A DNA stretch of 64,000 bases from Sitta carolinensis (GCA_032173965.1 JAVUNC010000006.1:19008028-19072027), one strand, 5' to 3'. Counted from the first letter of the stretch, positions 15,996 to 27,990 are shown. The notes: generated from the letters alone by a model not told the origin. Program-made: numbers and translations.

Positions 15996-16184
15996 TGCCA
16001 GGGCTGGGGCTCTCTTGTGAGGGACCGCTGCTGCATCCCGGGACAATGCAGCATTCCAGAGGGAGGGAAAAGCGCCCAGGGGCGGTGGGAGAGGCGCGCT
16101 GTCCCCAGCAGAGGGCAGGAGCTGCCTTGCCAGCGTCGGTATCCCGATGGATGGATGCTCGGGAACGGGAGCCAGGCTGCGGGA

Positions 16185-16725
16185 AAGGCAACGCTGAGCC
16201 CAGCATTCCTTGGATCTGGAATGGGAAAGGCACGGCTGAGCCCGGCATTGCCTGGATCTGGAATGGGAAAGGCACGGCTGAGCCCGGCATTGCCTGGATC
16301 TGGAATGGGAAAGGCACGGCTGAACCCGGCATTCCCTGGATCTGGGGAAGGGAAAGGCACGGCTGAGCCCAGCATTGCCTGGATCTGGAATGGGAAAGGC
16401 ACGGCTGAGCCCGGCATTGCCTGGATCTGGAATGGGAAAGGCACGGCTGAGCCCGGCATTGCTGGATCCCGGTGGGAAGGCACGGCTGAGCCCGGCATTG
16501 CCTGGATCCGTGGGAAGGCACGGCTGAGCCCGGCATTGCCTGGATCCCGGTGGGAAGGCACGGCTGAGCCCGGCATTGCCTGGATCCGGTGGGAAGGCAC
16601 GGCTGAGCCCGGCATTGCCTGGATCTGGAATGGGAAGGGCACGGCTGAGCCCGGCATTGCCTGGATCTGGAATGGGAAGGGCACGGCTGAGCCCGGCATT
16701 CCCTGGATCCCGGTGGGAAGGCTGT
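16185..16725. repeat. 42-bp minisatellite, about 13 copies
   Basis: The unit is CATTGCCTGGATCTGGAATG, GGAAAGGCACGGCTGAGCCC, GG. A shorter subtype (GGATCCCGGTGGGAAGGCAC) occupies 16,470-16,600. The array gives open frames on both strands of about 300 codons, which I regard as repeat artefacts. Confidence 0.92.
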
Positions 16726-16809
16726 GGCTGCCCGTGGCTCCCACCGAGCTCTCCCCGCTCGCCACAGGAGCGCCTTGGGCTGGGTTTTGCTGCCAGGCGG
16801 GACACGGGA

Positions 16810-17005
16810 GTGGCTTTGCCAGGGACAGGAGCCAGGGAAAGGCTGGAGATCAGGGAAGGTTCTTCCCAAAAGGATGCTGGGCATGGCCCCGGGGCTGCCA
16901 GAGCTCCAGGGATGCCCAGGGTGGGATTGCTGCGGGTCTGGGCAGGGAAGGAGTTGAATTTCCTGTGGGTCCTTCCAGCTCAGGACATTCCCCGATTCTC
17001 TGATT
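16810..17005 (+). repeat. CR1 LINE 3' end
   Basis: GGGGCTGCCAGAGCTCCAGG, GATGCCCAGGGTGGGATTGC and GTCCTTCCAGCTCAGGACAT match the CR1 3' block at 6,170 and 45,030. Confidence 0.8.
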
Positions 17006-18260
17006 TCTGCCGTGAAAAGGATCCAGCCCCAACTCTTAGGCAGCCAAGAGTGAGGAATCCGTGCCTGCCCTCCCTCCTACCTGGCATGGTTCTGCTGTAC
17101 GAGTTTCCAGCTGCTCCCCTCCTCAGCTGGGTGAGGAGCACCTTCCTTAGGAACAGTTCCCAAGGACTGTCCCACCGCTGTCATAACCTGAGCTCATTTT
17201 TACCTCACCCCTTATTTTCCCGCTGCTGCTGGAGTGCATTCCTTAGCGTTCCCGTAGTGCTGCTGGTGTTCCCGGCGTGTCCCGTGCCCTGGTGCTGTGC
17301 TGACCCTCCCTTTGCCCCCCGGATTCCCTCCCTCCCTGGCTGTCCCTGGGAGCAGCCCCAGCCTGTCCCAGCTGGAAGCACTGAACCAGGCACTGCTGCT
17401 GCTGCTTCTGGACCAGTTCCTCTCGGAGTTTGAGCTTTGCCTGCACGGGACAGGAGGAATTCCCTGTCCTCCTGGCGAGCATCTGTCCCTGCAGCTCCTC
17501 AGAAAGAACTTCCAGTTTGGTTTTTAATTCTGGCTCGAGATGTTCCTATGAGGCACTCAGGTGTAGTTTTTCTAAAATCCAGTCAGCATCCTGGTAAATA
17601 ATCTGCCACCCCAAGCAGATTAATTATTAATTAAAATAATAAAATATAATTAATTAATTAAACAGCCTCGAGTTGCCTGGCTGGTCTGTCCCATTAAACA
17701 GTCTGGGGCTTTGGGGGGCTGCTCAAAAGTTTTGTGAAATTTGTCTGTGATAAACTCAGGTTGTGGTCAGTTAATAACCCTATTTATACAGTGATTGAAT
17801 GGAAAATATTTAGTTACTCTTATTGAAAATGAATATTCCCCTCAGCATCTTTCCAAGCACAATAAATATTTGTTTTAGGCATTCTCTAAGAGTTACTGTA
17901 TTGATTCCCAATAACAGATCCAAGCTATTACAACCATTTCCCCTACTCTTCTTTTAAAGCATCCTCGTTGCCCTTTCCCTTATTGGCAAAGTTTTATTTT
18001 TACTCATCTCTGTAACTTCCCTTATCTTTTGAATGTTTTTTCTAAGTGATCCCTTTGAGTAATTGCCTTTGGTTGCAAGGCTGATTTTTATTTAAAGACA
18101 GATTTATTGTGCCTGTTATTAATCCACAGCCCATGATGATGATGGAGTGGGCTGGGCTGGGAAGAGTTCAGATCCTTCCCAGGAGCTGGGGCAGGGATTT
18201 GGCTTCAGGATGAGGAGAATGAGGAGCTGGGCTCAAACCACCGGAGACTGACATTATTAT
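17006..18260. other. Intergenic, single copy, AT-rich to the right
   Basis: 17,540-18,120 is AT-rich with several TAAT cores and no recognised repeat. No coding evidence. Confidence 0.5.
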
Positions 18261-18261
18261 T

Positions 18262-18335
18262 GCCAATTAATCAATCCTGTAAATTATATATATTGAGTAT
18301 AGAGGTCTGAGAATAAATATTTATTCAGCTTTTTG
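18262..18335. repeat. Second copy of the AT-rich dispersed repeat
   Basis: GCCAATTAATCAATCCTGTA, AATTATATATATTGAGTATA and AATAAATATTTATTCAGCTT match 15,275 onward. Confidence 0.65.
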
Positions 18336-19840
18336 GGTTCGGACATTCTTTCCCTGCAAGGTGAGATGTTCTTCCAGTGCCATAACCCGCCCCAAGATTT
18401 GGCAAGAAATTATGCAGAAGTAACAAAGGAAAGAAAAAATTCTTGTGGCTCCTACATAGGGCTGTTTTCAAGAGGACTTTTCTCTAGTGGTCACTTCCGA
18501 GCAGTGAACCTGCAGTGTTTCCATTCATGGAAATCACCTCAGAAATAACAAACAGATCAAACTTGTGCATCTGAGCAAGCCCTGAGTGAAAATGGTGTGA
18601 AACAAGACAGTGCTGAGGGCAGAGCCCTCTGCTTTCCCTGGCTGGTTTTTCTTCACCAAGGCCTAAGCCACTGCTGGAAAGATTCCCTGTGTAATTCCCT
18701 GCTAACTAGAAACAGGGAAAAAAAAATGTTCCCCTCAGTTCTTTAGAGCAAGAGCTGGTAATTCCATTCTCTCCTGGAGTGTTCCTCCAGTGGTGATGAG
18801 ATTTGCCTAATCTGCATTAATGCTGCCTTTTAGCATTGGTTTAGGCAGGAGCCCAAAACCCCACCTGGAGCTCCACGGGGCTGTTCTGGAACAGGCACAG
18901 AGCTGGAGCTCCAGCCTTTATAGGGAATAATAAATGTTAATGCACTCCTTAGCATTTCAATGTCATGATTAAATATTCCAGAGCCTTATTAATTGAATAT
19001 TTTATATTCCTGCAAATGGCCTTGATCCTCACAATGGCATACTAATTCCAAGGGAAGGGAGAGGGAACCTGTTCAGATTCCTGCAGCCAAATCTGCCCCT
19101 TCCCTTGTGAGGCTGAAGTTCATCAATCCATTTATGGTGAAATTTAGTGTCAGGTGTGGAGTTTTTACTCCACAACTTTCCTGGCTATCCCAGCTTTCCA
19201 TCCACTGAGAATCAGCGCTGGTGACATCTTCTTCCTTCCCCTCTTTCCCATTTTGATAAAACCTGATTTTACTGCAGCACTTTGAAGACAAAAAAGCAGA
19301 AAAACCCGTTAATAAAATTATTTTCCGAGAGCACTGGTGCCCCAGCTGGGCCTGGGAATTATCCAGGAGGCAGCTGAGGGGGAAGCAGCGATGCAAGGAG
19401 AAGGGAAGCAGGGAGCCCCTTGGGTTGCCATGGCTACTGCAGCCTGTGGCTCCCGTGTCCCTTTGGATGGCTCCATCCCAGAGCAGGGGCACTGCTGGCA
19501 CTGAGCCCTCCAGTGGGGACTCGGGGGGGTCCAGGAGGGCAGGCTGGGCTTGGGGGGCTCGGCAGGATGAGGAGCAGCCCAGGGGGGTCTGGGAGGGCTC
19601 CCTGGGGAGGGAGGGGCGGCACCTGGAGCCCGGGATTTGCAGGGGATGAAGATCCCTGGAAACATTCTTGGTGCAGGATCCGTGCTGTCTGTCACTGCAG
19701 TGGGACTGGGATCCCTGTGCTCCAGAGGGGAATCCTGAGCTCTCCCCTGGGCTCTGGGGCTAAAGAAATTCGGGAAGGGATGCTCCCAGCAGCTGGAGTG
19801 CTTAGACAAAAGAGGAGTTTAATGGGATATTGGGAATAAA
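18336..19840. other. Intergenic, single copy
   Basis: No gene was recognised. A minus-strand open frame at 19,073-19,501 has no family resemblance that I can see. Confidence 0.5.
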
Positions 19841-19844
19841 TTGC

Positions 19845-20005
19845 TGGCTGGGAGGGAGGGCAGGCCCTGGCACAGAATTCCCAGAGCAGCTCCCTGGATC
19901 CCTGGAAGGTCCCAGGCCAGGCTGGAGGTGTCCCTGCCCCATCCCAGGGTGGCACTGGATGAGTTTTAACATCCTTTCCAACCCAAGCCAGTCTGGAATT
20001 CTGTG
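19845..20005 (+). repeat. CR1 LINE 3' end
   Basis: CAGAATTCCCAGAGCAGCTC, CCTGGAAGGTCCCAGGCCAG and CATCCTTTCCAACCCAAGCC form a CR1 3' end on the plus strand. Confidence 0.8.
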
Positions 20006-20814
20006 AAAATCACCTTTGCCGACGAGGAGATAATCAAGGAAAAGAGCAGAATTTGGCTTATAGGCGAACTGTAAGAAATTCCTGGAATATTCCACCTTCT
20101 TTTTGAAGCATTAGCAACAGGTCTAGGAAGACCCTGTGACATTCCAGCCTTTCAGAGGCTGCGGAAGGGGAGGTGGCTGTGCCGGGGGGTGATGGATTGT
20201 GCTCCTCGCTCAGTGCTTTCACCCTCCCGAGCTGCCCGGGGCAGCACAGCCGAGCCCTCCCTTGGCACAGCCACCCGCCCCCGAAATCCCAGGATTGCAG
20301 CCCTGCAGCAATCCCGGGAATCTCTCCTGCCCAAGGCAGGGCTCGCCTGGACGGACCCCGATGCTGGCAGACCAAGCCCCTGTTTGCCTGCCGAGGGGAA
20401 AGCAGCCCTTGTAAGGTCTCTTTCCTCAGGCTTGGTGGGTTAAATTGGGCAAGCAGCTCCTTGCCTCCCGAGCTGTGAAGGGTTTCGGAGCGTTACAGCC
20501 TCCTGCTCTGTGCTCGTCACTGGAATTGCTGCTCTGTGAGCCCCTGCAATGTGTTTACCTCAGCTCTCGCTGGCACGCTCCCTCTGGAGCACAGAGAGCA
20601 GCAGGGCTGGGGAGCAGCCCTTTTGAACATTTTTAACATTGCCATTTTTCACATTGCCAGCCCCAAAATGTGGGCTGCAGGCACGGCTTCACCCGGGCAG
20701 TGCTGGCTGCTGCCAAGGAGGGGATTTTTCTTTCCTGTCACAGTGCTCTGGCAGGGTTTGACTCTGCCTGGGTGCTGCTGATCCTCCTGAGGATAACATC
20801 CGTTCCTTACAGTC

Positions 20815-20970
20815 CTGCAATGCTTTGGGCTGGAAGGGCCCTTAAATCCCACCCAGGACACTGCCACTGTCCCAGGCTGCTCCAAGCCCTCTCCAGCCTG
20901 GCCCTGGACACTTCCCTTCCAATCCAAGCCATCCCTGTGCTTCTGTGGCTGCTCCCAGGGCAGCTGGGGG
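20815..20970 (-). repeat. CR1 LINE 3' end
   Basis: GGGCTGGAAGGGCCCTTAAA, CACTGTCCCAGGCTGCTCCA and CCAGCCTGGCCCTGGACACT, in reverse orientation. Confidence 0.75.
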
Positions 20971-21359
20971 GTCTTGGAGCCTCTTTCTGTGGCAGTGGAC
21001 AGCTTGGGATACGCTCAGTGCATCCCATAAGGCAGGGCAGGATCCTAAAGCATGAACCCAAGTGGCTTTGGGATGACTCCTGCCTTCCTGTGTCAGTCCT
21101 CTCTGGCAAACAAAGCCAAGAATCCCAGTTTTTATTTTTGGTTTTTGAGCCTGGCTTGCTTTGTGTATTCCCAGTGCCCCAGAGCTGCAGCTGAGCCATC
21201 ACTGTGTGACAGGGAATGTGCCTTGGGGTGGGATAATGATGCTGGGACAAATCCCTGCCTTGTTGTGTCTCCACTCGGCTCTGGAGTCGTGCCTTGGTGA
21301 CCTCTTCGAGCCAGGCCAGGCTCTGCACTGCTCCTGAGGCAGCTGAGCCTTTTCCAGTT

Positions 21360-21570
21360 CTTCTTTTCCTCCTCTTGGTTTAGGATTATTTACATTTTCA
21401 ACCAGCAGCTCAGGGGGTGGAAGGAGGGAGTGGGAAAGGAGGATGTGCTTTGGGGATAGCAGGAAAATGAGGGACAAAGTCACCCTTGGAGCATTTCTGG
21501 AAGTCCTGGGCTTTGGGGATAGCAGGAAAATGAGGGACAAGTCACCCTTGGAGCATTTCTGGAAACGGGA
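21360..21570. repeat. 61-bp minisatellite, second locus, two to three copies
   Basis: The flank CCTCCTCTTGGTTTAGGATT and the unit GTGCTTTGGGGATAGCAGGA, AAATGAGGGACAAAGTCACC are as at 15,675. Confidence 0.85.
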
Positions 21571-21754
21571 TGTGGATTTCCACAGGATCTCCTGTCACTC
21601 CTTCCCACAGCAGGGAAAGCCAGCCTTCCCCACGGTGTGTCCCACTCCTGGCACGCCTGCAGGAGCAGCCCCAGGAGCAGCAAGGGCACCTCCAGGCTCT
21701 TTGTTCCTGGGCACATCTGGCAGGATAAGGAGGTTGTTCCATCCTTATATTCCC

Positions 21755-22075
21755 TGGGGTCTGGTTTCAGGCCTGAAGTGTCTGATTTTCTAAAGTTCTA
21801 GTTTCTAATGTTTTAATTTTCTGAAATTCCTTTCCCAGAGAAAATAGAAAAATATGATGACTGTTTTTGTAACAATATCCATGTTGTGACTTCCTTCTGG
21901 GAAGAGGGATCTCTCTTGCTCTCCCTCTGGTTTGACCAGTGTGGGTGAAGAGGTTTGCCTTTCTTGCCAATCACATTGGCCTGTGGAAAACAGTAAATAA
22001 AGAGAGACATTTTTAATAAAGATCATTCTTTTACACAACCTTGAGAAAATCACAGGAGCCTGTGTCGTGTGTTAT
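21755..22075 (+). mobile_element. Solo LTR, family LTR-B
   Basis: It contains GGTTTCAGGCCTGAAGTGTC, CTGGTTTGACCAGTGTGGGT and CCAATCACATTGGCCTGTGG, followed by AATAAAGAGAGACA and a second AATAAA. The reverse complement of the same blocks occurs at 26,960 and 40,925, so this is a dispersed LTR-like element. The CCAAT then AATAAA order gives the plus orientation. No internal retroviral genes flank it. Confidence 0.75.
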
Positions 22076-22079
22076 CCTA

Positions 22080-22985
22080 TAGTGACATATTCCCCTCACT
22101 CAGGGTATTTTCCCTCCCCAAATCCTTTGGGATGCCTGGAGGAGATGGCTGCAGTGTCCCAGGGGAGTTTGGCACGGACTGGGAAGCAGCTGGAAAAGAG
22201 AGCTGAGGAGAGGGGAAGCCAGGGTGGCTGGTGGGGAGAGGGCACGGGGAGCTTCACTCAGCTGGAGCCTTTCACAGAGAGAAAGGAAAGGAAGAGAGAG
22301 CAGCACCCCCTGTTAGTGGTAAGTTACATTATCCAGGGATTTTTCTCCACCTCATGCTGTGTATCATGAAATTACAGCGAGATAAGCAAAGTTTTATTTG
22401 CCCACTGTCTGGGAGACAAAGTCTTTTACTGGAGATTCAATTTCTACCACCCATGCTTCTGGGATTATAAATGTAATTAACTGACTGTGCTGTGACAATG
22501 ACAGCTTGGAGGTGCTAAACTGCTGAAGTTTTTTATGGGAAAAAAGCCATCCTTGTGCAAGCTGGAGGGGGGCTTTGCTGGCTGCTCTCCCTGGGAAAAG
22601 AAAGGCAAAAAACCCCCATATTTTTGCCATAAAGGAAAAACAGTTTTTGTTTTAAAGGCTCTGGGATGTTTCCAAATTGTTCTGTTAAGAAGCTGAGAAA
22701 TAAATACATATTGTAAAATGAATTTAATTTGGGCTGGCACTGAAATTCACGCTGAAACAAGGATCACAAAATCCTGTGAGGACTGCAGGCTGTGGATGGA
22801 CATTCCCAGGCATCTCTCTCTCCTTGAGCTCCATGTTTGCTGGAAGAGAGGAGAGATTTTGGGAATGGCACAATGGCCCAGTTTATTGCTGGAAGAGCCC
22901 TGGAATGCAGACCCTGAGTGTGTGCAGCGCCTGCAGTTCCTTCACCTGCACCTTCCCTCGATTTTTTCTCTGCAATCGTTTTGAG
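22080..22985. other. Intergenic, single copy
   Basis: No gene or recognised repeat. Confidence 0.5.
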
Positions 22986-22989
22986 AAAG

Positions 22990-23465
22990 TGAATCCCAGA
23001 ATCCCAGGCAGGTTTGGGTTGGAAGGGACCTTAAAACCCATCCAGGGTCCTGAGCCTCCTCTGCTCCAGGATGAGCCTGCCCAGCTCCCTCAGGAATTCT
23101 CCATCCCTGCCCAGCTCCCTCAGGAATTCTCCATTCCCTGCCCAGCTCCCTCAGGGATTCTCCATTCCTGCCCAGCTCCCTCAGGAATTCTCCATTCCCT
23201 GCCCAGCTCCTCAGGAATTCTCCATTCCCTGCCCAGCTCCTCAGGAATTCTCCATTCCCCTGCCCAGCTCCTCAGGGATTCTCCATTCCCTGCCCAGATC
23301 CCTCAGGGATTCTCCATTCCCTGCCCAGCTCCTCAGGGATTCTCCATTCCCTGCCCAGCTCCTCAGGGATTCTCCATTCCCTGCCCAGCTCCCTCAGGGA
23401 TTCTCCAGCCCATTCCCAGCTCCCTCGGGAATTTTCCCTTCCCTGCCCAGCTCCAGCCCCCTGGT
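22990..23465 (-). repeat. CR1 3' end with about 13-copy internal minisatellite (30 bp)
   Basis: It begins GGTTTGGGTTGGAAGGGACC (CR1 3' end, reverse), jumps to CTGAGCCTCCTCTGCTCCAG, then has about 13 copies of CCCAGCTCCTCAGGGATTCT + CCATTCCCTG. The array is at the same CR1 position as at 1,395, 30,240 and 34,990. Confidence 0.85.
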
Positions 23466-23469
23466 CGCT

Positions 23470-24015
23470 CCTGCCAGGAGGGCTCAGCAGGGCAGGGGGC
23501 ACAGCAGGGGAAGGGCAGTGGGCACAGCAGGGGCAGGGGGCACAGCAGGGGCAGGGGGCACAGCAGGGGCAGGGCAGGGGGCACAGCAGGGCAGGGCAGG
23601 GGGCACAGCAGGGGCAGGGCAGGGGGCTCAGCAGGGGCAGGGGGCACAGCAGGGGCAGGGGGCACAGCAGGGGCAGGGGCACAGCAGGGGCAGGGCAGGG
23701 GCACAGCAGGGGCAGGGGGCACAGCAGGGGCAGGGCAGGGGGCACAGCAGGGGCAGGGCAGGGGGCACAGCAGGGGCAGGGGGCACAGCAGGGCAGGGCA
23801 GGGGCTCAGCAGGGGCAGGGGGCACAGCAGGGGCAGGGCAGGGGGCACAGCAGGGGCAGGGGGCACAGCAGGGGCAGGGCAGGGGGCACAGCAGGGGCAG
23901 TGGGCACAGCAGGGGCAGGGCAGGGGGCACAGCAGGGGCAGTGGGCACAGCAGGGGCAGGGCAGGGGGCACAGCAGGGACAGGGGGCTCAGCAAGGGAAG
24001 GGCAGGGGGCACAGC
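23470..24015. repeat. 18-bp G-rich minisatellite, about 30 copies
   Basis: The unit is GGGCACAGCAGGGGCAGG, with a frequent six-base insertion GGCAGG. It directly adjoins the CR1 minisatellite on its left. Confidence 0.92.
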
Positions 24016-24324
24016 CCTGCTCTGGCACTGAGCTCACAGCCTGCACTGCTCCCCCGGGAGCAGAAGGAGGGGAATGGCTCTCAGGGAATGTGGGAGTTTT
24101 GGGAATGAAGACTCTCCAGTCACACTACACCGAGACTCGGCCTCCCCAGCCCCCAGGGCCATTAATCACAGGAATTAAGGCCGTTAATCAAGTCTCAGGA
24201 ACTGACAACAGATTGTCCCTGAGGCTTTTTCACCTCCAGTCTCTTTGGGAGACGATGGTTGCAGCTTTCCACTCGGCTGCGCCCGCGGGTGGAGCTGTCC
24301 CTCCGGCAGAGCCCAAGGTCACCA

Positions 24325-25922
24325 GTGCTGGCTCTGAGCCCTGCTGGGGCTGGCACTGCCCTGCTGGGGCCACTGAGCCCTGCTGGGGCCACCACTGCCC
24401 TGCTGGGGCCACCACTGCCCTGCTGGGGCCACTGAGCCCTGCTGGGGCCACTGAGCCCTGCTGGGGCCACCACTGCCCTGCTGGGGCCACTGAGCCCTGC
24501 TGGGGCCACCACTGCCCTGCTGGGGCTGGCACTGCCCTGCTGGGGCCACTGAGCCCTGCTGGGGCCACTGAGCCCTGCTGGGGCCACCACTGCCCTGCTG
24601 GGGCTGGCACTGCCCTGCTGGGGCCACTGAGCCCTGCTGGGGCCACCACTGCCCTGCTGGGGCCACCACTGCCCTGCTGGGGCCACTGAGCCCTGCTGGG
24701 GCCACTGAGCCCTGCTGGGGCCACCACTGCCCTGCTGGGGCCACTGAGCCCTGCTGGGGCCACCACTGCCCTGCTGGGGCCACTGAGCCCTGCTGGGGCT
24801 GGCACTGCCCTGCTGGGGCCACTGAGCCCTGCTGGGGCTGGCACTGCCCTGCTGGGGCCACTGAGCCCTGCTGGGGCCACCACTGCCCTGCTGGGGCCAC
24901 CACTGCCCTGCTGGGGCTGGCACTGCCCTGCTGGGGCTGGCACTGCCCTGCTGGGGCCACTGAGCCCTGCTGGGGCCACTGAGCCCTGCTGGGGCCACCA
25001 CTGCCCTGCTGGGGCTGGCACTGCCCTGCTGGGGCCACTGAGCCCTGCTGGGGCCACCACTGCCCTGCTGGGGCCACCACTGCCCTGCTGGGGCCACTGA
25101 GCCCTGCTGGGGCCACTGAGCCCTGCTGGGGCTGGCACTGCCCTGCTGGGGCCACTGAGCCCTGCTGGGGCCACCACTGCCCTGCTGGGGCCACTGAGCC
25201 CTGCTGGGGCTGGCACTGCCCTGCTGGGGCCACTGAGCCCTGCTGGGGCTGGCACTGCCCTGCTGGGGCCACTGAGCCCTGCTGGGGCCACCCACTGCCA
25301 CTGCCTGCTGGGGCCACCACTGCCCTGCTGGGGCTGGCACTAGCCCTGCTGGGGCTGGCACTGCCCTGCTGGGGCCACCACTGCCCTGCTGGGGCGGCAC
25401 TGCCTGCTGGGGCACTGCCCTGCTGGGGCCACTGAGCCCTGCTGGGGCTGGCACTGCCCTGCTGGGGCCACTGAGCCCTGCTGGGGCTGGCACTGCCCTG
25501 CTGGGGCCACTGCCCTGCTGGGGCCACTGCCCTGCTGGGGCTGGCACTGCCCTGCTGGGGCCACTGAGCCCTGCTGGGGCTGGCACTGCCCTGCTGGGGC
25601 CACTGAGCCCTGCTGGGGCTGGCACTGCCCTGCTGGGGCTGGCACTGCCCTGCTGGGGCCACTGAGCCCTGCTGGGGCCACTGAGCCCTGCTGGGGCTGG
25701 CACTGCCCTGCTGGGGCTGGCACTGCCCTGCTGGGGCCACTGAGCCCTGCTGGGGCCACCACTGCCCTGCTGGGGCTGGCACTGCCCTGCTGGGGCCACT
25801 GAGCCCTGCTGGGGCCACCACTGCCCTGCTGGGGCTGGCACTGCCCTGCTGGGGCCACTGAGCCCTGCTAGGGCCACCACTGCCCTGCTGGGGCCACCAC
25901 TGCCCTGCTGGGGCCACCAGGA
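24325..25922. repeat. 19/20-bp minisatellite, about 80 copies, 1.6 kb
   Basis: Three intermixed unit types: CCCTGCTGGGGCCACTGAG (19), CCCTGCTGGGGCCACCACTG (20) and CCCTGCTGGGGCTGGCACTG (20). Higher-order patterns of the three recur, as expected from unequal exchange. It is open on the minus strand for up to 587 codons only because the unit lacks stops. Confidence 0.95.
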
Positions 25923-25924
25923 GC

Positions 25925-26640
25925 CCGCAGGGATCCCAGCAGGATCATTTTTGCACAATTTCTTCTCTGAATGCCCTGTGTTGATTTCTTCTTTAATCCA
26001 ATACAGACTACTTCGATTTATTATATTATTATATTATTTATCATATTATTATACTTATATATCATATCCTTCCGTTTGTTTTAAAACATGCCAGCAGCTC
26101 AAAGTGTAAGAGGGAAGTCAGAGAGAAGCACTGGAAGATCTGATTCATGAAATTTTTTCTCATTGCCTGGAATACACCAGCACTAATTCAGCTGCCCCAA
26201 CACTACTGCCTTACAAAATCAGAAGTTCCCTACAGGTCCATTACAAAGGTACATCTAATTTGCACAGGCCACTGCAGAAGTAGAGAAGAAACCCAACATT
26301 TTTAATGGAAATAACCTCATTTAAATATTGCTATCATGTCTGTGGTAACATATGACAGTTCCCCAAAATGTAAATGCAAAAAAAAAAAATCAGAAATTCT
26401 TTAAGGGCCTCAGCATTCTGCATATTTGACTAAAAACAAAATTCCTACTTAATTTGCTACCACTGCACAGTGATGCCCAAACCTTGAAGGACAGCTTCCC
26501 TGTGTGGAAGCTCCAGTGCTCCTCCAGAGGAGCTGTGGGCAGGGATGTGGAGCCCGAGGCTCTGGGAGTCCATGCTACAACACTAATTCAGCTCATCTCT
26601 CCTCATTACATAATTTATGTCATTAATTTCAAGCTGAATT
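25925..26640. other. Intergenic AT-rich, single copy
   Basis: It includes a TTATATTATTATATTATTTA low-complexity run at about 26,020-26,070. No gene seen. Confidence 0.5.
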
Positions 26641-26959
26641 GCTCCAGATGCTGATTCTGCCCTCCTGGCTGCCTGCTGCCTCCTTGCTGTCCATCCAGGG
26701 GTGGATGCCCCAGCCTGGGGCTGCTCCCTGTGGGGAATTTCGGTGGAGAATGCTCCAGGGGCAGATCCCACATGGACAGGGAGGGGCTGAGGCCACAGCT
26801 GGTGCAGCCACAGCCCAGGGCTGTAGGAGTGACCCTGGGAGCAGGGAATGGTGAACTCCTGTCCCTGTCACCCCCACACCCACAGCGGTGCTGAGGGGTC
26901 CCTGCACAGCCCTGGGCTGGGTGGGCAGCCTGGGGACAGGGACACGGGGAAGGGACCTG

Positions 26960-27345
26960 GAGCTGCTGTTTCAGGTAACACAGACTCTGATCAGAAAGTT
27001 AAAAATGACTCCTTTATTAGGGGTGGCTCTCCCTTATATCCAATTTTCCACAGCCCAGTGTGATTGGTGAAACAAAGGCAAACCTCTTCACCCACACTGG
27101 TCAAACCAGAGGGACAGCAAGAAGAAATCCCTCCTGTCAGAAGGAATGAAAACATAAATATTATTACACAAAAACATTGCATCGTGTTTATCACACTTCC
27201 CTGGGAAAGAACAGCAGAAAACCAAAAACATCAGAAATCCAAAATCATCAGAAAACCAAAAACAGCAGAAAACCAAAAACATCAGAAAACCAAAAACATC
27301 AGAAATCCAAAACCATCAGGCCTGAGACCAAATTACAACATGGGA
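26960..27345 (-). mobile_element. Solo LTR, family LTR-B, with tandem expansion near its 5' end
   Basis: In reverse it carries GTCAGAAGGAATGAAAACAT, CACCCACACTGGTCAAACCA and a TTTATTAGGGGTGGC end. At 27,200-27,312 about eight copies of a 15-16-bp unit (AGAAAACCAAAAACATC and variants) are inserted where the 40,925 copy has only one or two. Confidence 0.8.
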
Positions 27346-27580
27346 CTTCAGGTGGGCATTGGAGACTTTGAGAGGCCATGGACACAGGGATGGCTTCCCA
27401 GTGCCAGAGGGCATGGCTGGGTGGGATATTGGGAACTGGGAATTCCTGTCTGGGTTGGAATTCCCAGAGCAGCTGGGGCTGCCCCTGGATCCCTGGGGTG
27501 CCCAAGGCTGGGTTGGACACCGGGGTTGGAGCAGCCTGGGACAGGGAGAGGGGTCCCTGCCATTCCCTCCATCCCAAAGG
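27346..27580 (+). repeat. CR1 LINE 3' fragment
   Basis: GGCATGGCTGGGTGGGATAT, GGAATTCCCAGAGCAGCTGG and GGTTGGAGCAGCCTGGGACA, directly abutting the LTR-B copy. Confidence 0.75.
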
Positions 27581-27709
27581 AGCAGAGAGCAGCTGTTGCT
27601 GTTCCGTGTCCTCTCCAGGATTGCCCTGGAGCAGGGCTCTTCTCTCCTCATTCCCCTGGGCATCTCAGCACCCGTGTCCTGCTGGTGGCACTGACAGCAG
27701 CCGGGGTCC

Positions 27710-27990
27710 AGGGCGGATCCCGGGCTCCGGGACATCCCGGGTGCGGATCCCGGGCTCCGGGACATCCCAGCGCTGGTTCCAGGTGCGGATCCCGGGCTCC
27801 GGGACATCCACCCGGTTCAGGTGTGGATCCCGGCTCCGGGACATCCCAGGTGCGAATCCGGGCTCTGGACATCCCGGGTGCGGATCCCGGGCTCCAGGAC
27901 ATCCCAGCCCGGTTCCAGGCGCGGATCCCGGGCTCCGGGACATCCCAGCGCGGTTCCAGGCGCGGATCCCGGGCTCCAGGTGAGGCACTC
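27710..27990. repeat. GC-rich minisatellite, about 35-45-bp unit, about eight copies
   Basis: The unit core is GCGGATCCCGGGCTCCGGGA + CATCCCAG, with variable GCGCGGTTCCAGGC insertions. Confidence 0.9.

Noticed and set aside
19073..19501. 142-codon minus-strand frame with non-repetitive composition
   Set aside because: No recognisable domain, no splice context and no Kozak support; length is within chance expectation for this window.
22776..24689. 637-codon plus-strand open frame
   Set aside because: It runs through a CR1 fragment, two different minisatellites and a third one; no coding signature.
24195..25958. 587-codon minus-strand open frame over the 19/20-bp array
   Set aside because: Low-complexity repeat translation (Pro/Ser/Gln/Trp pattern) with no flanking conserved protein and units that shift frame.
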